Shown: positions 21,928 through 30,956 of the stretch, piece after piece
How positions within the stretch are numbered: position 1 is the stretch's first letter
How the letters are laid out: every line of letters begins with the position of its first letter
Assembly (NCBI RefSeq): GCF_008698235.1
Contig: NZ_PEBH01000001.1
Span: forward strand, 1-64,000
DNA from: Bifidobacterium rousetti
Lineage (GTDB): Bacteria; Actinomycetota; Actinomycetes; Actinomycetales; Bifidobacteriaceae
DNA length: 64,000 bases
Direction of reading: 5' to 3'
The notes under the pieces: generated by a model
Told to the model about the DNA's origin: nothing
Database searches by the model: none
Seen by the model: only the letters and a program-made list of their open reading frames with translations
Translations under genes and position numbers: made by a program

Positions 21928-24036
21928 TCACTTGGCGGCTTCGACTTCCGCGATGGAGGCCTTGGCGGCCTCGACCACGTGCTCGGCGGTGATGCCGAGG
22001 TCGATCATGTTCTGCGCGCCGTTGCCCTGCAGGCCGAACTGCTCGATGGAGACGGGCTTGCCGTAGGAGCCGAGGTACTTGTACCACGGCATCGCCACGC
22101 CGGCCTCGACGGAGACGCGGGCCTTGACGGCGGCCGGAAGCACGGCCTCCTTGTACTCGGCGTCCTGCTCCTCGAACCACTCCATGGACGGCACGGAGAC
22201 GACGCGGGCCTTGACGCCCTCGCCGGCCAGGGTCTTGGCGGCGGCCACGGCCCACTGGACCTCGGAGCCGGAAGCCAGAAGGATGACGTCCGGGGTGCCC
22301 TCGGTGTCGACCAGGACGTAGGCGCCCTTGCGGACACCGTCCTTGGCCTTGGCGGCGGTCTCGGCGAGCACCGGCACGCCCTGACGGGTCAGCACCATGG
22401 CGCCCGGCAGCGTGTTCTTCTTCTCGAAGAAGTAGCGGTAGGCCTCGGCGGTCTCGAAGGCGTCGGCCGGGCGGATGACCTCGAGCTGCGGGATGGCGCG
22501 GAAGGAGGCCAGGTGCTCGATCGGCTGGTGGGTCGGGCCATCCTCGCCGACGGCGACGGAGTCGTGGGACCAGATGTACAGGTTCGGGATCTCCATGAGG
22601 GCGGCCAGACGGACGGCGGAGCGCTCGTAGTCGGAGAACATGAAGAAGGTGCCGCCGAACGGACGGGTGTGGGAGCCCAGCAGGATGCCGTTGGTGATGC
22701 AGCCCATGGTGAACTCGCGCACGCCGAAGTGCAGCTGGCGACCGAACTCGTTGCAGTTCGGCCACTGAGCGGTGGCGCACTCGGCCGGGGCGAAGGTGGC
22801 GGCGCCCTTGAGGTCGGTCTTGTTGGAGCCGCCGAGGTCGGCGGAGCCGCCCCACAGTTCCGGCATGACGGCCGCGATGGCGTTGAGGACGGAGCCGGAG
22901 GCGCCACGGGTGGCGACGCCCTTGCCGACCTCGAAGGTGGCCTCGAGGTCATCGATGGCCTTGTCGAAGCCCTCCGGCAGCTCGCCGGCCTTCAGACGGT
23001 CGTACAGGGCGGCCTTGTCCGGGTTGGCCTTGCGCCACGCGTCGAACTTCTCGTCCCATTCCTTGTGGGCCTCGAGGCCGCGCTCGGCGACCTTGCGGGC
23101 GTGGGCGAGGGCCTCCTCGTCGACGTGGAAGGACTCCTCCGGGTCGTAGCCGAGGATCTTCTTGAGGCCGGCGACGGCCTCGGCGCCCAGCTTGGAGCCG
23201 TGGGAGGACGGGTCGTTGGTCTTGCCCGGGGTCGGCCAGGCGATCAGGGAGTGGACCTTGATGAGCTTCGGCTGGTCCGGGGCGGCGGCCTCGGCCTTGG
23301 CGATGACGTCGGCCAGACCCTCGATGTCCTCCTTGTAGGAGCCGTCGGGCTGGATGAAGCTGAACTCGTCGGTGTACCAGCCGTAGGCCTGGAAGCGCTT
23401 GAGCACGTCCTCGGCCAGCACCAGGTTGGTGTCGCCCTCGATCTGGATGCGGTTGGCGTCGAAGATCACGGTCAGGTTGCCGAGCTTCTGGTTGGCGGCC
23501 AGCGAGGCGGCTTCGCCGGAGATGCCCTCCTCGATGTCGCCCTCACCGCAGATCGCCCAGATCTTGTGGTAGAAGGGGGACTCTTCCTTCGGGGTGTTCG
23601 GGTCGAGCAGGCCGCGCTGGAAGCGCTCGCCGTACGCGAAGCCGATGGCGGAGGCGAAGCCCTGGCCCAGCGGGCCGGTGGTCATCTCGATGCCCGGGGT
23701 CAGGCCGTACTCCGGGTGGCCCGGGGTGCGGGTGTCCGCGCCGCCGCGGAAGTGCTTGAGGTCGTCCAGGGTCACGCCGTAGCCGGAGAAGTACAGCTGA
23801 ACGTACTGGGTGAGGGATGCGTGACCGCCCGAAAGGATGAAGCGATCGCGGCCCTCCCAGTTGGGATCGTTCGGATCATGCTTGATGAAGTGCTGGTACA
23901 GGGTGTAGGCGACGGGCGCCAGGGAGATGGGGGAACCGGGGTGGCCGGAACCGGCCTTCTCAACCGCGTCGGCCGACAGGACCTTCGCCATCTTGATGGC
24001 GCGCTCGTCCAGTTCGGTCTCCTTGAATTCGGTCAT
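21928..24036 (-). CDS. tkt: Transketolase
   Basis: Thiamine-diphosphate enzyme exchanging two-carbon units between sugar phosphates. The ThDP-binding segment GEGDIEEG...N (around residue 160), the pyrimidine domain (about 375-540) and C-terminal domain are complete. 702 residues, normal. Start 24036 follows GGAAGGAAAG. Codon use is highly biased. Pairs with tal in the bifid shunt. Confidence 0.97.
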   Translation of the reverse strand: MTEFKETELDERAIKMAKVLSADAVEKAGSGHPGSPISLAPVAYTLYQHFIKHDPNDPNWEGRDRFILSGGHASLTQYVQLYFSGYGVTLDDLKHFRGGADTRTPGHPEYGLTPGIEMTTGPLGQGFASAIGFAYGERFQRGLLDPNTPKEESPFYHKIWAICGEGDIEEGISGEAASLAANQKLGNLTVIFDANRIQIEGDTNLVLAEDVLKRFQAYGWYTDEFSFIQPDGSYKEDIEGLADVIAKAEAAAPDQPKLIKVHSLIAWPTPGKTNDPSSHGSKLGAEAVAGLKKILGYDPEESFHVDEEALAHARKVAERGLEAHKEWDEKFDAWRKANPDKAALYDRLKAGELPEGFDKAIDDLEATFEVGKGVATRGASGSVLNAIAAVMPELWGGSADLGGSNKTDLKGAATFAPAECATAQWPNCNEFGRQLHFGVREFTMGCITNGILLGSHTRPFGGTFFMFSDYERSAVRLAALMEIPNLYIWSHDSVAVGEDGPTHQPIEHLASFRAIPQLEVIRPADAFETAEAYRYFFEKKNTLPGAMVLTRQGVPVLAETAAKAKDGVRKGAYVLVDTEGTPDVILLASGSEVQWAVAAAKTLAGEGVKARVVSVPSMEWFEEQDAEYKEAVLPAAVKARVSVEAGVAMPWYKYLGSYGKPVSIEQFGLQGNGAQNMIDLGITAEHVVEAAKASIAEVEAAK

Positions 24037-24219
24037 GGATTACTTTCCTTCCAATTGGTCGGGCCGCGTATCCGGCTTGTGCCGAGCGCAAGACGCCCTC
24101 ACATTGCGATGCCCATGTTACCGTCCTTTCGCGACGTAGTGGTGTGATTTTGGCGTGTTTTGGTAACTTCTGTTCTGTTAGCGTTCACAGGATGTGCCTC
24201 TACGCTGCCGACGAACGCG

Positions 24220-24246
24220 TTAGCACTCGACATATCGGAGTGCTAA
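24220..24246. promoter_or_regulatory. CIRCE element (HrcA operator)
   Basis: Perfect TTAGCACTC-N9-GAGTGCTAA, the conserved HrcA-binding inverted repeat. It lies 223 bases before hrcA and about 184 bases upstream of tkt in the divergent direction. The bases between it and hrcA (24247-24468) hold no gene; they form a long leader. Confidence 0.95.
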
Positions 24247-24468
24247 TACAATGAAACAGACGAAAACGGCCGTTTCGGTGGCTTCCGGGGCGGTCGTCAT
24301 GTCGGTTCGGACCCGGTTTCGACGGTGTCCGGAAGGCCGTCGGCCCCTGGTCGGAGGGGCGGATGGACGCCCGGTGCCGTGGTCGGGTCCGGGACATGAA
24401 TTGTTGATGAACACTGCCGGACGGGTACGTATGAACGGCCCGTCCGGCGAGATCCAAGGAGGTGCGCG

Positions 24469-25746
24469 ATGCCCCAGTCGAGGCGCATGCTGGTCCTGCG
24501 CGCCGTCGTCGAGGACTATATCCGTTCCCAGGAGCCGGTCGGTTCCGGCTCGCTCACCAAGCAGCACGATCTGGGGGTGAGTTCGGCGACGGTCCGCAAC
24601 GACATGGCCGCGCTTGAGGACGAGGGCTATCTCATCCAGCCCCACACCTCGGCCGGCCGTGTGCCCACGGAGAAGGGATACCGATACTTCGTGGACCGTC
24701 TGGCCACCGTCGTGCCCCTGTCCAAGGCCCAGCGCAACGGCATCGACAGCTTCCTGTCCGGATCGGCCAGCCTGCAGGACACCCTCCAGCGCGCGGCCCG
24801 GCTCCTCGCCCGGATCACCGGCCAGGTGGCCGTCGTCGCCTCGCCGTCGCTCGCCAGATCCACGCTGCGCCACGTCGAGCTCGTGCCGGTCGCCATGGCT
24901 ACGTTGCTGGCGGTCGTCATCACCGACACCGGACGGGTCGCCCAGCACACGATCGTCGTGCAGGACATGCCGTCCACCCGCGATCTGGGCGAGTTCACCG
25001 ACGCCGTCAACGCCGGATGCGCGGGTCTGTCGCTGCCGGCGGCGGCCGGACGGGTGCGCGCCCTGCCGTCCCGGCCGCGGTTCCGTGACCTCGCGCCCCT
25101 CGCCGAACGGCTCGCGCAGGCGTTCGCATCGATGGCCGACGACGAGCGGGCGAGCGAACTGTACATGTCCGGCGCCTCCAGCCTCGCCCACCAGCGCGCT
25201 GTATCCGATCTCGCGCCCCTGTTCGACGCGCTCGAGGAGCAGGTCGTGCTGATGAAGCTGATGAGCGCGCTGAGCGAGGAGTCGCCCCGTGTCGACGGCG
25301 TCGGCGTCGCGATCGGCTCCGAGACGCACACGCCGGGGCTCATGCACGCCGCCGTCGTCTCCAGCGGCTACGGCCACGCCGACACGGACCGCACGTCCGG
25401 GGCGGACGGGACGGCGTCCGGCCCCGAACCGGGGGCGGACGCGGCGCCGGTGGCGCGAGCGGCCGTCGAGAACACGGCCGGCGAGCCCGTCGCCTTCATC
25501 GGTTCGATCGGACCGACGCATATGGACTACGCGACCACCATCGCCGCCGTCCGCGCCGTCGCACGCTACCTGACCGCGTTCCTCGCCGACGGCGAGACCG
25601 GGGAATCGGGCCGCGGCGTCGACGGGAACGCGGGAGGCGACGAGGTCGATTCCGGAGCATCCCCGTCCGCGCCGGCGACACCGGACGGCGCCGAGGCCCC
25701 CGATCAAGCCGGACCGTCCCGGATCATCCCTGACCGAGCCTTGTGA
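24469..25746 (+). CDS. hrcA: Heat-inducible transcription repressor HrcA
   Basis: Represses class I heat-shock genes through CIRCE and is released when chaperones are titrated. The N-terminal winged HTH (MLVLRAVVEDYIRSQEPVGS...SSATVRNDMAALE) and the C-terminal IGPTHMDYATTIAAVRAVARYL segment are typical. AAGGAGG precedes the ATG. 425 residues, longer than the usual 340-370; the excess is a Gly/Ala/Asp-rich insert near 300-340 and a Gly/Pro/Ala tail. It is autoregulated by the CIRCE upstream and is likely co-transcribed with dnaJ 47 bases on. Confidence 0.95.
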   Translation: MPQSRRMLVLRAVVEDYIRSQEPVGSGSLTKQHDLGVSSATVRNDMAALEDEGYLIQPHTSAGRVPTEKGYRYFVDRLATVVPLSKAQRNGIDSFLSGSASLQDTLQRAARLLARITGQVAVVASPSLARSTLRHVELVPVAMATLLAVVITDTGRVAQHTIVVQDMPSTRDLGEFTDAVNAGCAGLSLPAAAGRVRALPSRPRFRDLAPLAERLAQAFASMADDERASELYMSGASSLAHQRAVSDLAPLFDALEEQVVLMKLMSALSEESPRVDGVGVAIGSETHTPGLMHAAVVSSGYGHADTDRTSGADGTASGPEPGADAAPVARAAVENTAGEPVAFIGSIGPTHMDYATTIAAVRAVARYLTAFLADGETGESGRGVDGNAGGDEVDSGASPSAPATPDGAEAPDQAGPSRIIPDRAL

Positions 25747-25793
25747 CACAATAACCCGCTAGCACACAACCAAAATAAAGGACCGAACGAACC

Positions 25794-26954
25794 GTGGCAG
25801 ATTACTACGAGGTGCTGGGAGTCGACCGCACCGCGAGCGAAGAGGACATCAAGAAGGCCTATCGCAAGATGAGCCGCAAGTACCATCCCGACATCGCCGG
25901 ACCCCAGTTCGAGGACAAGTTCAAGGAGGTCAACAACGCCTACGAGGTGCTGCGCGACCCCGACAAGCGCCGCATGTACGACTCCGGCGTCGACCCGAAC
26001 GACCCCAACGCCTCCGCGGGATTCGGCCAGTCCGGCTTCGGCGGCATGGGCGATATGGGCGACGTGTTCAGCACGTTCTTCGGCGGCGCGTTCGGCGGCG
26101 GCGCGCAGGGCCCGACCCCACGCACCCAGCCCGGCCGAGACGCGCTCGCCAGCATGACGATCGACCTGAGGACCGCGGTGTTCGGCGGCACCGAGCAGGT
26201 GCGCATCACCACGTTCGGACTGTGCCCCGACTGCTCCGGCACCGGCTCCGCGGACGGCTCCAAGCCGACGACCTGCCCCGACTGCCACGGCAGCGGCTTC
26301 CGCCAGAAGGTCGTGCGTACGATGCTCGGTCAGATGATGACCTCCGCGCCGTGCGAGCGCTGCGAGGGCCACGGCGACATCATCTCCAAGCCGTGCCCCT
26401 CGTGCATGGGCCACGGTCGCGTGCGCGTGACGCGCAACGTGGGCGTCAAGGTGCCCGCCGGCATCCGCGACGAATCCCGCATCCGCCTCGCCAACCAGGG
26501 CGAGGTCGGCGAGGGCGGCGGCGCGGCCGGCGACCTGTACGTCGACATCCGCATCAGGTCGAACAAGCAGTTCACCCGCGACGGCGACGACCTGCACTGC
26601 TGGGTGCGCGTGCCGATGAGCTGGGCCGTGCTTGGCCACGACCTCGAGATCGAGACCTTCGACGGCAAGCAGACCGTCTCCGTGCCGGCAGGATGCCAGC
26701 CGGAGGACACCGTCACCCTGAAGGGTCTCGGCGTCACGCGCATGCGCGAGCAGGGCGAGCGCGGCGACCTCATCGCCCACATCGCCGTCGAGATCCCCAC
26801 CAAGCTCTCCGACGACGAGCGCGACCTGATCGAACGCTTCGCCGCCTCGCACGACGAAGGCGCCACCCATGTGGCGCAGAGCTCCCGCCCCGCCGCCGGC
26901 GCCGCGGGCGGCAAGAAGGGCTTCTTCAGCAAGCTGAAGGACGCGCTGAGCTGA
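25794..26954 (+). CDS. dnaJ: Chaperone DnaJ
   Basis: Co-chaperone that stimulates DnaK ATPase. J domain with HPD at residues 31-33, a Gly/Phe-rich region (about 68-110), four CxxCxGxG zinc repeats ([32 protein letters not shown], about 143-212) and the C-terminal substrate domains. GTG start with AAAGGA before it. It forms an HrcA-controlled operon with hrcA, so this is the dnaJ2-type copy. The prophage begins just past its terminator. Confidence 0.96.
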   Translation: MADYYEVLGVDRTASEEDIKKAYRKMSRKYHPDIAGPQFEDKFKEVNNAYEVLRDPDKRRMYDSGVDPNDPNASAGFGQSGFGGMGDMGDVFSTFFGGAFGGGAQGPTPRTQPGRDALASMTIDLRTAVFGGTEQVRITTFGLCPDCSGTGSADGSKPTTCPDCHGSGFRQKVVRTMLGQMMTSAPCERCEGHGDIISKPCPSCMGHGRVRVTRNVGVKVPAGIRDESRIRLANQGEVGEGGGAAGDLYVDIRIRSNKQFTRDGDDLHCWVRVPMSWAVLGHDLEIETFDGKQTVSVPAGCQPEDTVTLKGLGVTRMREQGERGDLIAHIAVEIPTKLSDDERDLIERFAASHDEGATHVAQSSRPAAGAAGGKKGFFSKLKDALS

Positions 26955-26968
26955 GCGAGGGTTGGTAT

Positions 26969-27009
26969 AAGCCGCTTTCCCTTACGAGAGTAAGGGTGAG
27001 TGGCTTTTT
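26969..27009 (+). terminator. dnaJ terminator
   Basis: 17-base arms AAGCCGCTTTCCCTTAC and GTAAGGGTGAGTGGCTT around a GAGA loop, followed by TTT. Clear intrinsic terminator for hrcA-dnaJ. Confidence 0.88.
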
Positions 27010-27011
27010 CA

Positions 27012-27078
27012 TTTCGGTGATTTTCGGTCTTTTTCGTGATGTTTCGGTGGTGACCGTGGGCAAAATGTGGGCAAAAAA
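27012..27078. other. Candidate prophage attachment-side repeats
   Basis: Right after the dnaJ terminator TTTCGGT-type units start at 27012, 27022, 27032 and 27042, exactly one helical turn apart (the third reads TTTCGTG). Then GTGGGCAAAA occurs at 27056 and 27067, 11 bases apart. Phased direct repeats next to a prophage end are typical of arm-type integrase or excisionase sites. The att core itself cannot be named without the other prophage end. Confidence 0.5.
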
Positions 27079-27112
27079 CTGGCCCGTGAAACATACTCCC
27101 GCAACGCGAAAA

Positions 27113-27147
27113 CCGCCCCTCGCACCCGGTACTGGGTAGAGGGGCGG
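27113..27147 (-). terminator. Terminator ending the prophage lysis operon
   Basis: Stem CCGCCCCTC / GAGGGGCGG (27113-27121, 27139-27147) with an inner ACCC/GGGT pair. On the minus strand it is followed by TTTT, so it ends the leftward late transcript before the host genes. Confidence 0.8.
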
Positions 27148-27153
27148 TAGTCG

Positions 27154-27951
27154 TCACTTGTACTGCTTGCGTTCGTCAGCGGTTTTGTTGGTGACGATCG
27201 AGATGAAGTAGTCGAGCTGCTTCTTCGTGCTGAACAGGATGGTCGGGATCGTGTGGCCGGTGATGTTCTTATAATCTCCGGCGACCTCGTTCATCTCGCT
27301 CGGCTCGTAGAGCGGGATCACGTCCTGTCCCGGAATCCACAGCAGTCGCGTGGTGGAGTCCTTCGAACCAAGGAACCTCGGCTGCAAATACCGCCACGTA
27401 CGATCCGTGTTGGTGGCGGTGCCCATCAGGGCGTTGTAGGTGTTGCCGCCGTTCGCGGTGTTCTGCCAGTTGTAGGTCCACACTTCTGCGGCTGACGCCA
27501 TATCGTTTCCTTCCTGTGCGCCCGTGAACCTCAAGTAGCAGTTCCACGGGTAGTTGTAGTAGCTTCGGATGTTGGTTTCGTGGTCGGTCTGGTCGCCGCT
27601 CCTGCCGCCCGACGCGCGGCCGCGCTCATCGATGCTGGCCTGTGCGAGGAGGCCGTTGCCGAGGTAGACGGCGACGTGATGCACGTCGTTGAGGAGGATG
27701 TCGCCGGGCTGGGGTCGGCCGTTGTTGGGGAGTCTCCTCCAACCGCGCACGGTGAGCTGGGCCGACATATTGCCCGTGTACGAGCTGGACCCGGTGTCGA
27801 ATCCCGCCTCTTTCAGGCAGTGGATCACCAGCGAGGAGCAGTCGCATTCGCCGCCCACGCGGATGTCCCAGCGTTGCGCCTGGTCATACCCGAGGTTGCC
27901 GGACGCGCACCAGTAGCGCATCCGGTCGATCAACGTGTTGACGTTGCCCAT
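27154..27951 (-). CDS. Phage lysin with NlpC/P60-CHAP-like peptidase domain
   Basis: Predicted cell-wall amidase/endopeptidase. The N-terminal half has a catalytic-Cys segment GGECDCSSLVIHCL near residue 38, and a His segment DVHHVAVYLGNG near 90, as in NlpC/P60-type enzymes. The C-terminal half (about 155-265) is unrelated to known catalytic domains and may bind the wall or target. ATG 27951 is preceded by GGAG at a 5-base spacing; GTG 27957 is an alternative overlapping the holin stop. It is the second lysin in the cassette, after a GH25 enzyme. Confidence 0.78.
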   Translation of the reverse strand: MGNVNTLIDRMRYWCASGNLGYDQAQRWDIRVGGECDCSSLVIHCLKEAGFDTGSSSYTGNMSAQLTVRGWRRLPNNGRPQPGDILLNDVHHVAVYLGNGLLAQASIDERGRASGGRSGDQTDHETNIRSYYNYPWNCYLRFTGAQEGNDMASAAEVWTYNWQNTANGGNTYNALMGTATNTDRTWRYLQPRFLGSKDSTTRLLWIPGQDVIPLYEPSEMNEVAGDYKNITGHTIPTILFSTKKQLDYFISIVTNKTADERKQYK

Positions 27952-27953
27952 GC

Positions 27954-28364
27954 TCACTCCACGTTGATGACGGGAGTGTTCGTCAACGGGTCATAGATCA
28001 CGTCGCCGTTCTCGTCACGCGCGTACAGGCTGGTGTCGTCCACGGGCTTCACGTCCGGGGCCGCGCTCGTCCCCTGCACGGTGTCGATGTCGCCGTTCTT
28101 GATGCTCCTGGTCAACTGGGAACCAGCGAACGCGGCCTCGGTGACGTTGTTGTTGCGCCACCATGCGTAAATGGAGGTGGCGACCGCGATCACGCCGGTG
28201 ATGGCGGTGCTCACCTGATCGGTGGTGAACGGCAGTTGGCTGATGCCGGCCAACGAGAGGCCGGTCTGAGCGATCGAATACAACTGGACGATGAGCAGGG
28301 CGATGGCCTTCACTCGCTCAGCGGTGAGGCCGGGAATGGTCGTGGTTTCCTTGTGTTCAGCCAT
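27954..28364 (-). CDS. Phage holin, SPP1-type
   Basis: Small protein with two hydrophobic helices (about 20-42 and 50-67, ending in YAWWRNNN) and a long charged C-terminus, as in SPP1-family holins. It would form membrane lesions that time lysis. AAAGGAG precedes the ATG. It lies between the two lysin genes. Confidence 0.78.
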   Translation of the reverse strand: MAEHKETTTIPGLTAERVKAIALLIVQLYSIAQTGLSLAGISQLPFTTDQVSTAITGVIAVATSIYAWWRNNNVTEAAFAGSQLTRSIKNGDIDTVQGTSAAPDVKPVDDTSLYARDENGDVIYDPLTNTPVINVE

Positions 28365-28379
28365 AATAGGCTCCTTTCG

Positions 28380-29378
28380 TTAGAACTTGTTCTGGTTGAG
28401 ACGATGTTGCATGGCCTTGATGGTCATGGAGGGGCCGTCGAGACGGCCGTCCAATACGGTCGCGCCGGATTCCGGCTTGAACCGCTGGATCAGAGCGTTG
28501 ATCGTGTTGGGTCCGATCAGCCCGTCCGGGGTGACGCCGAGACGCTGCTGGATGATCGAAATGGTCTGCGAGCCGCCGCGACCCAGCTTCCACTCCCAGC
28601 CGTCGGTGCATCCGGGGCAGCGGGTTTTCCACTGGGGGTTCTGACGGCTGATGAGACCGTCCTGATAGGGTGCGCCCAACACCTGCTGGAGTCTCAGCGT
28701 GGTGGCTTTGCCCCAGTAGCCATCGACCGTGATCTGCGGGACGGATGGTTTCTCCGGCTTGGGCGTGGTGCCGCCCGTCGCATACGCGACCCACGCTGTC
28801 TTGTCCCCGTAGAACTTGTTCAAATCGAGGTTCCCATTCCAGCCGTTCAACCGTCCAGCGGACGTGTACTGGCGGATGGCGCACGAGTACGCGCCCTCGT
28901 TCCACGGCGACTCCTGATAGCCGGTCGCATTCATGCTCGCGTACTGGGCGACCCACAGGCCGCAGTCATGCCGCTTGGCGATGGGGGCGACCTGAGCGAG
29001 ACGGGACGCCTGAACGTAGACCATCGGGGGGATGTGCGTGCGGTCGATCACACGCTCGATGACCCTTTCGAGGTACGCTTCGTTGCCCCACGCCCGATTC
29101 TGATTCGACTCCCAGTCCAAACAGAGGATTCCCTTGCCGGTCCAGTTCGCGCAATTGTTCACGAACCAGTCGGCCTCCCCGGCCGCGTCGGAACCGTCGA
29201 TGTAGTGGTAGACGCCAAACAATCGGCCCGCGCCCCGAGCCTGTTCGACCTGCCGCGCGCAATCCGGGCTCACATAGCCGGTGCCCTGCGTGGCCTTGCT
29301 GATGACGAAATCGGCCGGGACAGCAGTCAGATCAATGCCTTTCTGCCAGTTCGACACGTCAATTCCTTGTAATGCCAT
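28380..29378 (-). CDS. Phage endolysin, GH25 muramidase with C-terminal repeats
   Basis: Cleaves the glycan strand of peptidoglycan. Residues 1-200 are a GH25 lysozyme: GIDVSNWQKGID with the catalytic Asp, YHYIDG, and LDWESN with the catalytic Glu. The C-terminal half (about 230-332) has peptidoglycan-binding-like units (LQQVLG..., IIQQRLGVTPDGLIGPNTINAL, AMQHRLNQNKF). The start at 29378 follows AAGGAG. 332 residues. Confidence 0.9.
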   Translation of the reverse strand: MALQGIDVSNWQKGIDLTAVPADFVISKATQGTGYVSPDCARQVEQARGAGRLFGVYHYIDGSDAAGEADWFVNNCANWTGKGILCLDWESNQNRAWGNEAYLERVIERVIDRTHIPPMVYVQASRLAQVAPIAKRHDCGLWVAQYASMNATGYQESPWNEGAYSCAIRQYTSAGRLNGWNGNLDLNKFYGDKTAWVAYATGGTTPKPEKPSVPQITVDGYWGKATTLRLQQVLGAPYQDGLISRQNPQWKTRCPGCTDGWEWKLGRGGSQTISIIQQRLGVTPDGLIGPNTINALIQRFKPESGATVLDGRLDGPSMTIKAMQHRLNQNKF

Positions 29379-29386
29379 GATTCTCC

Positions 29387-29806
29387 TTAATCGTTGTTGT
29401 GGTGGGTTTTCGTGTAATCCCAGTCGCAGTCCGCTAGTCTCTGCTCGTAGTCCTTGGTGAGCCAGTCGAAACGCGCGTGGCCCAAACCGTTGCCGCCCTT
29501 GCTCACGTACTCCTTGCCCGCTTCGAGCTGGCGTTCGTGCTGGGTGCGGCTTCGAGTGTGTGCGAACAGTTCGGCGCGCAACTGGTTGAGTTCGAACTGG
29601 TTCAACCGGTTCCAATCCCGGTCGAGCTTCGTCAGAATCTCCCTGATGATCGGACTGTCCGACAACGCCTTGTCCAGATCGTCCTTGGTCAGCAGCCGGT
29701 TACGCCGGTCGATGCGTTGGAGCATCCACGCGACGAGCGTGCCCGAGGCTCCCGACCCAATAACCGCCGTCAGAATCACCGCCCAAACGGGCACAGTCTC
29801 AGTCAA
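29387..29806 (-). CDS. Membrane-anchored phage protein of unknown function
   Basis: 139 residues: one N-terminal helix (about 6-28, WAVILTAVIGSGASGTLVAW), then a charged, probably coiled-coil region and a Trp/Asp-rich C-terminus. It heads the lysis cassette next to the endolysin, so a second holin or lysis accessory is possible, but nothing proves it. Confidence 0.6.
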   Translation of the reverse strand: MTETVPVWAVILTAVIGSGASGTLVAWMLQRIDRRNRLLTKDDLDKALSDSPIIREILTKLDRDWNRLNQFELNQLRAELFAHTRSRTQHERQLEAGKEYVSKGGNGLGHARFDWLTKDYEQRLADCDWDYTKTHHNND

Positions 29807-29828
29807 ACCGAGGCTCCTTTACTATCGG

Positions 29829-29877
29829 AATCCCCCACGCGATGCCGGTAGCATAGGGCCATCGGGCGTGGGGGATT
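29829..29877. promoter_or_regulatory. Long inverted repeat in the recombinase leader
   Basis: Perfect 12-bp inverted repeat AATCCCCCACGC / GCGTGGGGGATT (29829-29840, 29866-29877), spacer 25, between the divergent lysis-cassette gene and the recombinase gene, 12 bases before its start codon. It could be an operator or an RNA hairpin limiting translation of the recombinase. Confidence 0.6.
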
Positions 29878-29889
29878 ATTGGAGGATAA

Positions 29890-30747
29890 ATGCTGTTACA
29901 GGAGTTTTGGACGCGCCGTTACCGGCCGTCACTGGCAGGGTTGCGCGAGGTCACGATCACCGGGTACGAGAGCGCATGGCGCACGCATATCGTGAAGCTC
30001 GGTGACTGCGAGCTAACGGACTTGGATGTGGAACGCATCGAGACGTGGCTCGCGTCGATCCCCACAAGGGGAGGCGCGGCCAAGGCGTGGGGCGTCCTGC
30101 GCGCCATGCTCCGCAAGGCCGTCAGATGGGGACTGTTGGACGTGGACGTGACCATGCGGGTCACGCCGCCACGCAAGCCCGACTACAGGCCCGACGTGCT
30201 CGACGCGAGTCAGGTCAAAGCCCTATTGCAAGGCTTCTTCGGGCATGAATTGGAAGCATGGCTCATCTGCTCCGTCACCCTGGGATTGCGCACTGAGGAG
30301 GCGCACGGCCTCGAATGGGGCGACATCAATCTGGTGACGGGCGAGACGCGGATCGTCCGCTGCGTGCAATGGGTCAACGGGCGTGAGCTCACCGTGCCGC
30401 CGAAGACGCCGTTGAGCCGCAGGGCCGTGGTCCTGCCGCGTTTCGCGGTCAACCGGCTTCGCCAGATCAAACGCAAAGGCCGGCTCGTGGGCACGCTTAC
30501 CCCGCCGCAGGTGGACCGGAAATACCGCGCGTGGTGCCGCAAGAACGACCTGCCGCTCGTGCCACGCCGCAACCTGCGCCACAGTTGGGCTACGACCGCG
30601 TTGGCCGCAGGAGTGGACGTCACCGTAGTCAGCCGCGCCCTAGGCCACACGTCGATCCAGACCACGGCACGCTACTACCTGCGCCCAGACCTCAGCGTCC
30701 TCAAAGACGCACAACGCACTTGGGAGAAGGCATTACTGAACGCCTAG
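29890..30747 (+). CDS. Tyrosine recombinase of the fibre shufflon
   Basis: 285-residue tyrosine recombinase: SAM-like DNA-binding N-terminus (about 1-90) and catalytic domain with R134 (GLRTEEAHGLEW), K172, R230 (NLRHSWAT), H253 (LGHTSIQTT) and nucleophile Y262. The first His of the usual HxLRH box is replaced by Arg227. GGAGG stands before the ATG. It is the only rightward gene in the late region, and its stop codon touches the first ATTACCAA core, so I take it as the invertase that shuffles the fibre cassettes, not the integrase. A phage integrase would be expected at the other prophage end. Confidence 0.85.
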   Translation: MLLQEFWTRRYRPSLAGLREVTITGYESAWRTHIVKLGDCELTDLDVERIETWLASIPTRGGAAKAWGVLRAMLRKAVRWGLLDVDVTMRVTPPRKPDYRPDVLDASQVKALLQGFFGHELEAWLICSVTLGLRTEEAHGLEWGDINLVTGETRIVRCVQWVNGRELTVPPKTPLSRRAVVLPRFAVNRLRQIKRKGRLVGTLTPPQVDRKYRAWCRKNDLPLVPRRNLRHSWATTALAAGVDVTVVSRALGHTSIQTTARYYLRPDLSVLKDAQRTWEKALLNA

Positions 30748-30749
30748 AG

Positions 30750-30956
30750 GATTACCAACCCTTCGACACGGACGCGGTGAACATTAACCTTGGTGGAGGC
30801 CCTGCGACGTTGACCCTCAAAAGCGGGGCGGCTATCCTCGCCTATGGATCAGCTCAGGTAGCCGTTACCTCTGGATATGCCGGGATGGCCTTTGGCAACT
30901 ATAACCTGACCGTACAGTCAGACGGTGTATGGTCCAATGGCAAGAAACTCGCATAG
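30750..30956 (+). other. Silent fibre cassette 1 (type A)
   Basis: Open frame without a start codon, from GAT-TAC-CAA to TAG, 68 residues. Type A pattern: PFDTDAVNINLGGGPATLTL then LAYGSAQVAV and GNYNLTV. The core lies 3 bases after the recombinase stop. Confidence 0.85.

Noticed and set aside
21979..24147. 722-residue plus-strand open frame over tkt
   Set aside because: Shadow of transketolase, with typical mirror composition.
29890..30747. Treating the tyrosine recombinase as the prophage integrase
   Set aside because: It lies between lysis and fibre genes, opposite in strand, touching the cassette array, and far from a phage immunity region. An integrase is expected at the other end.
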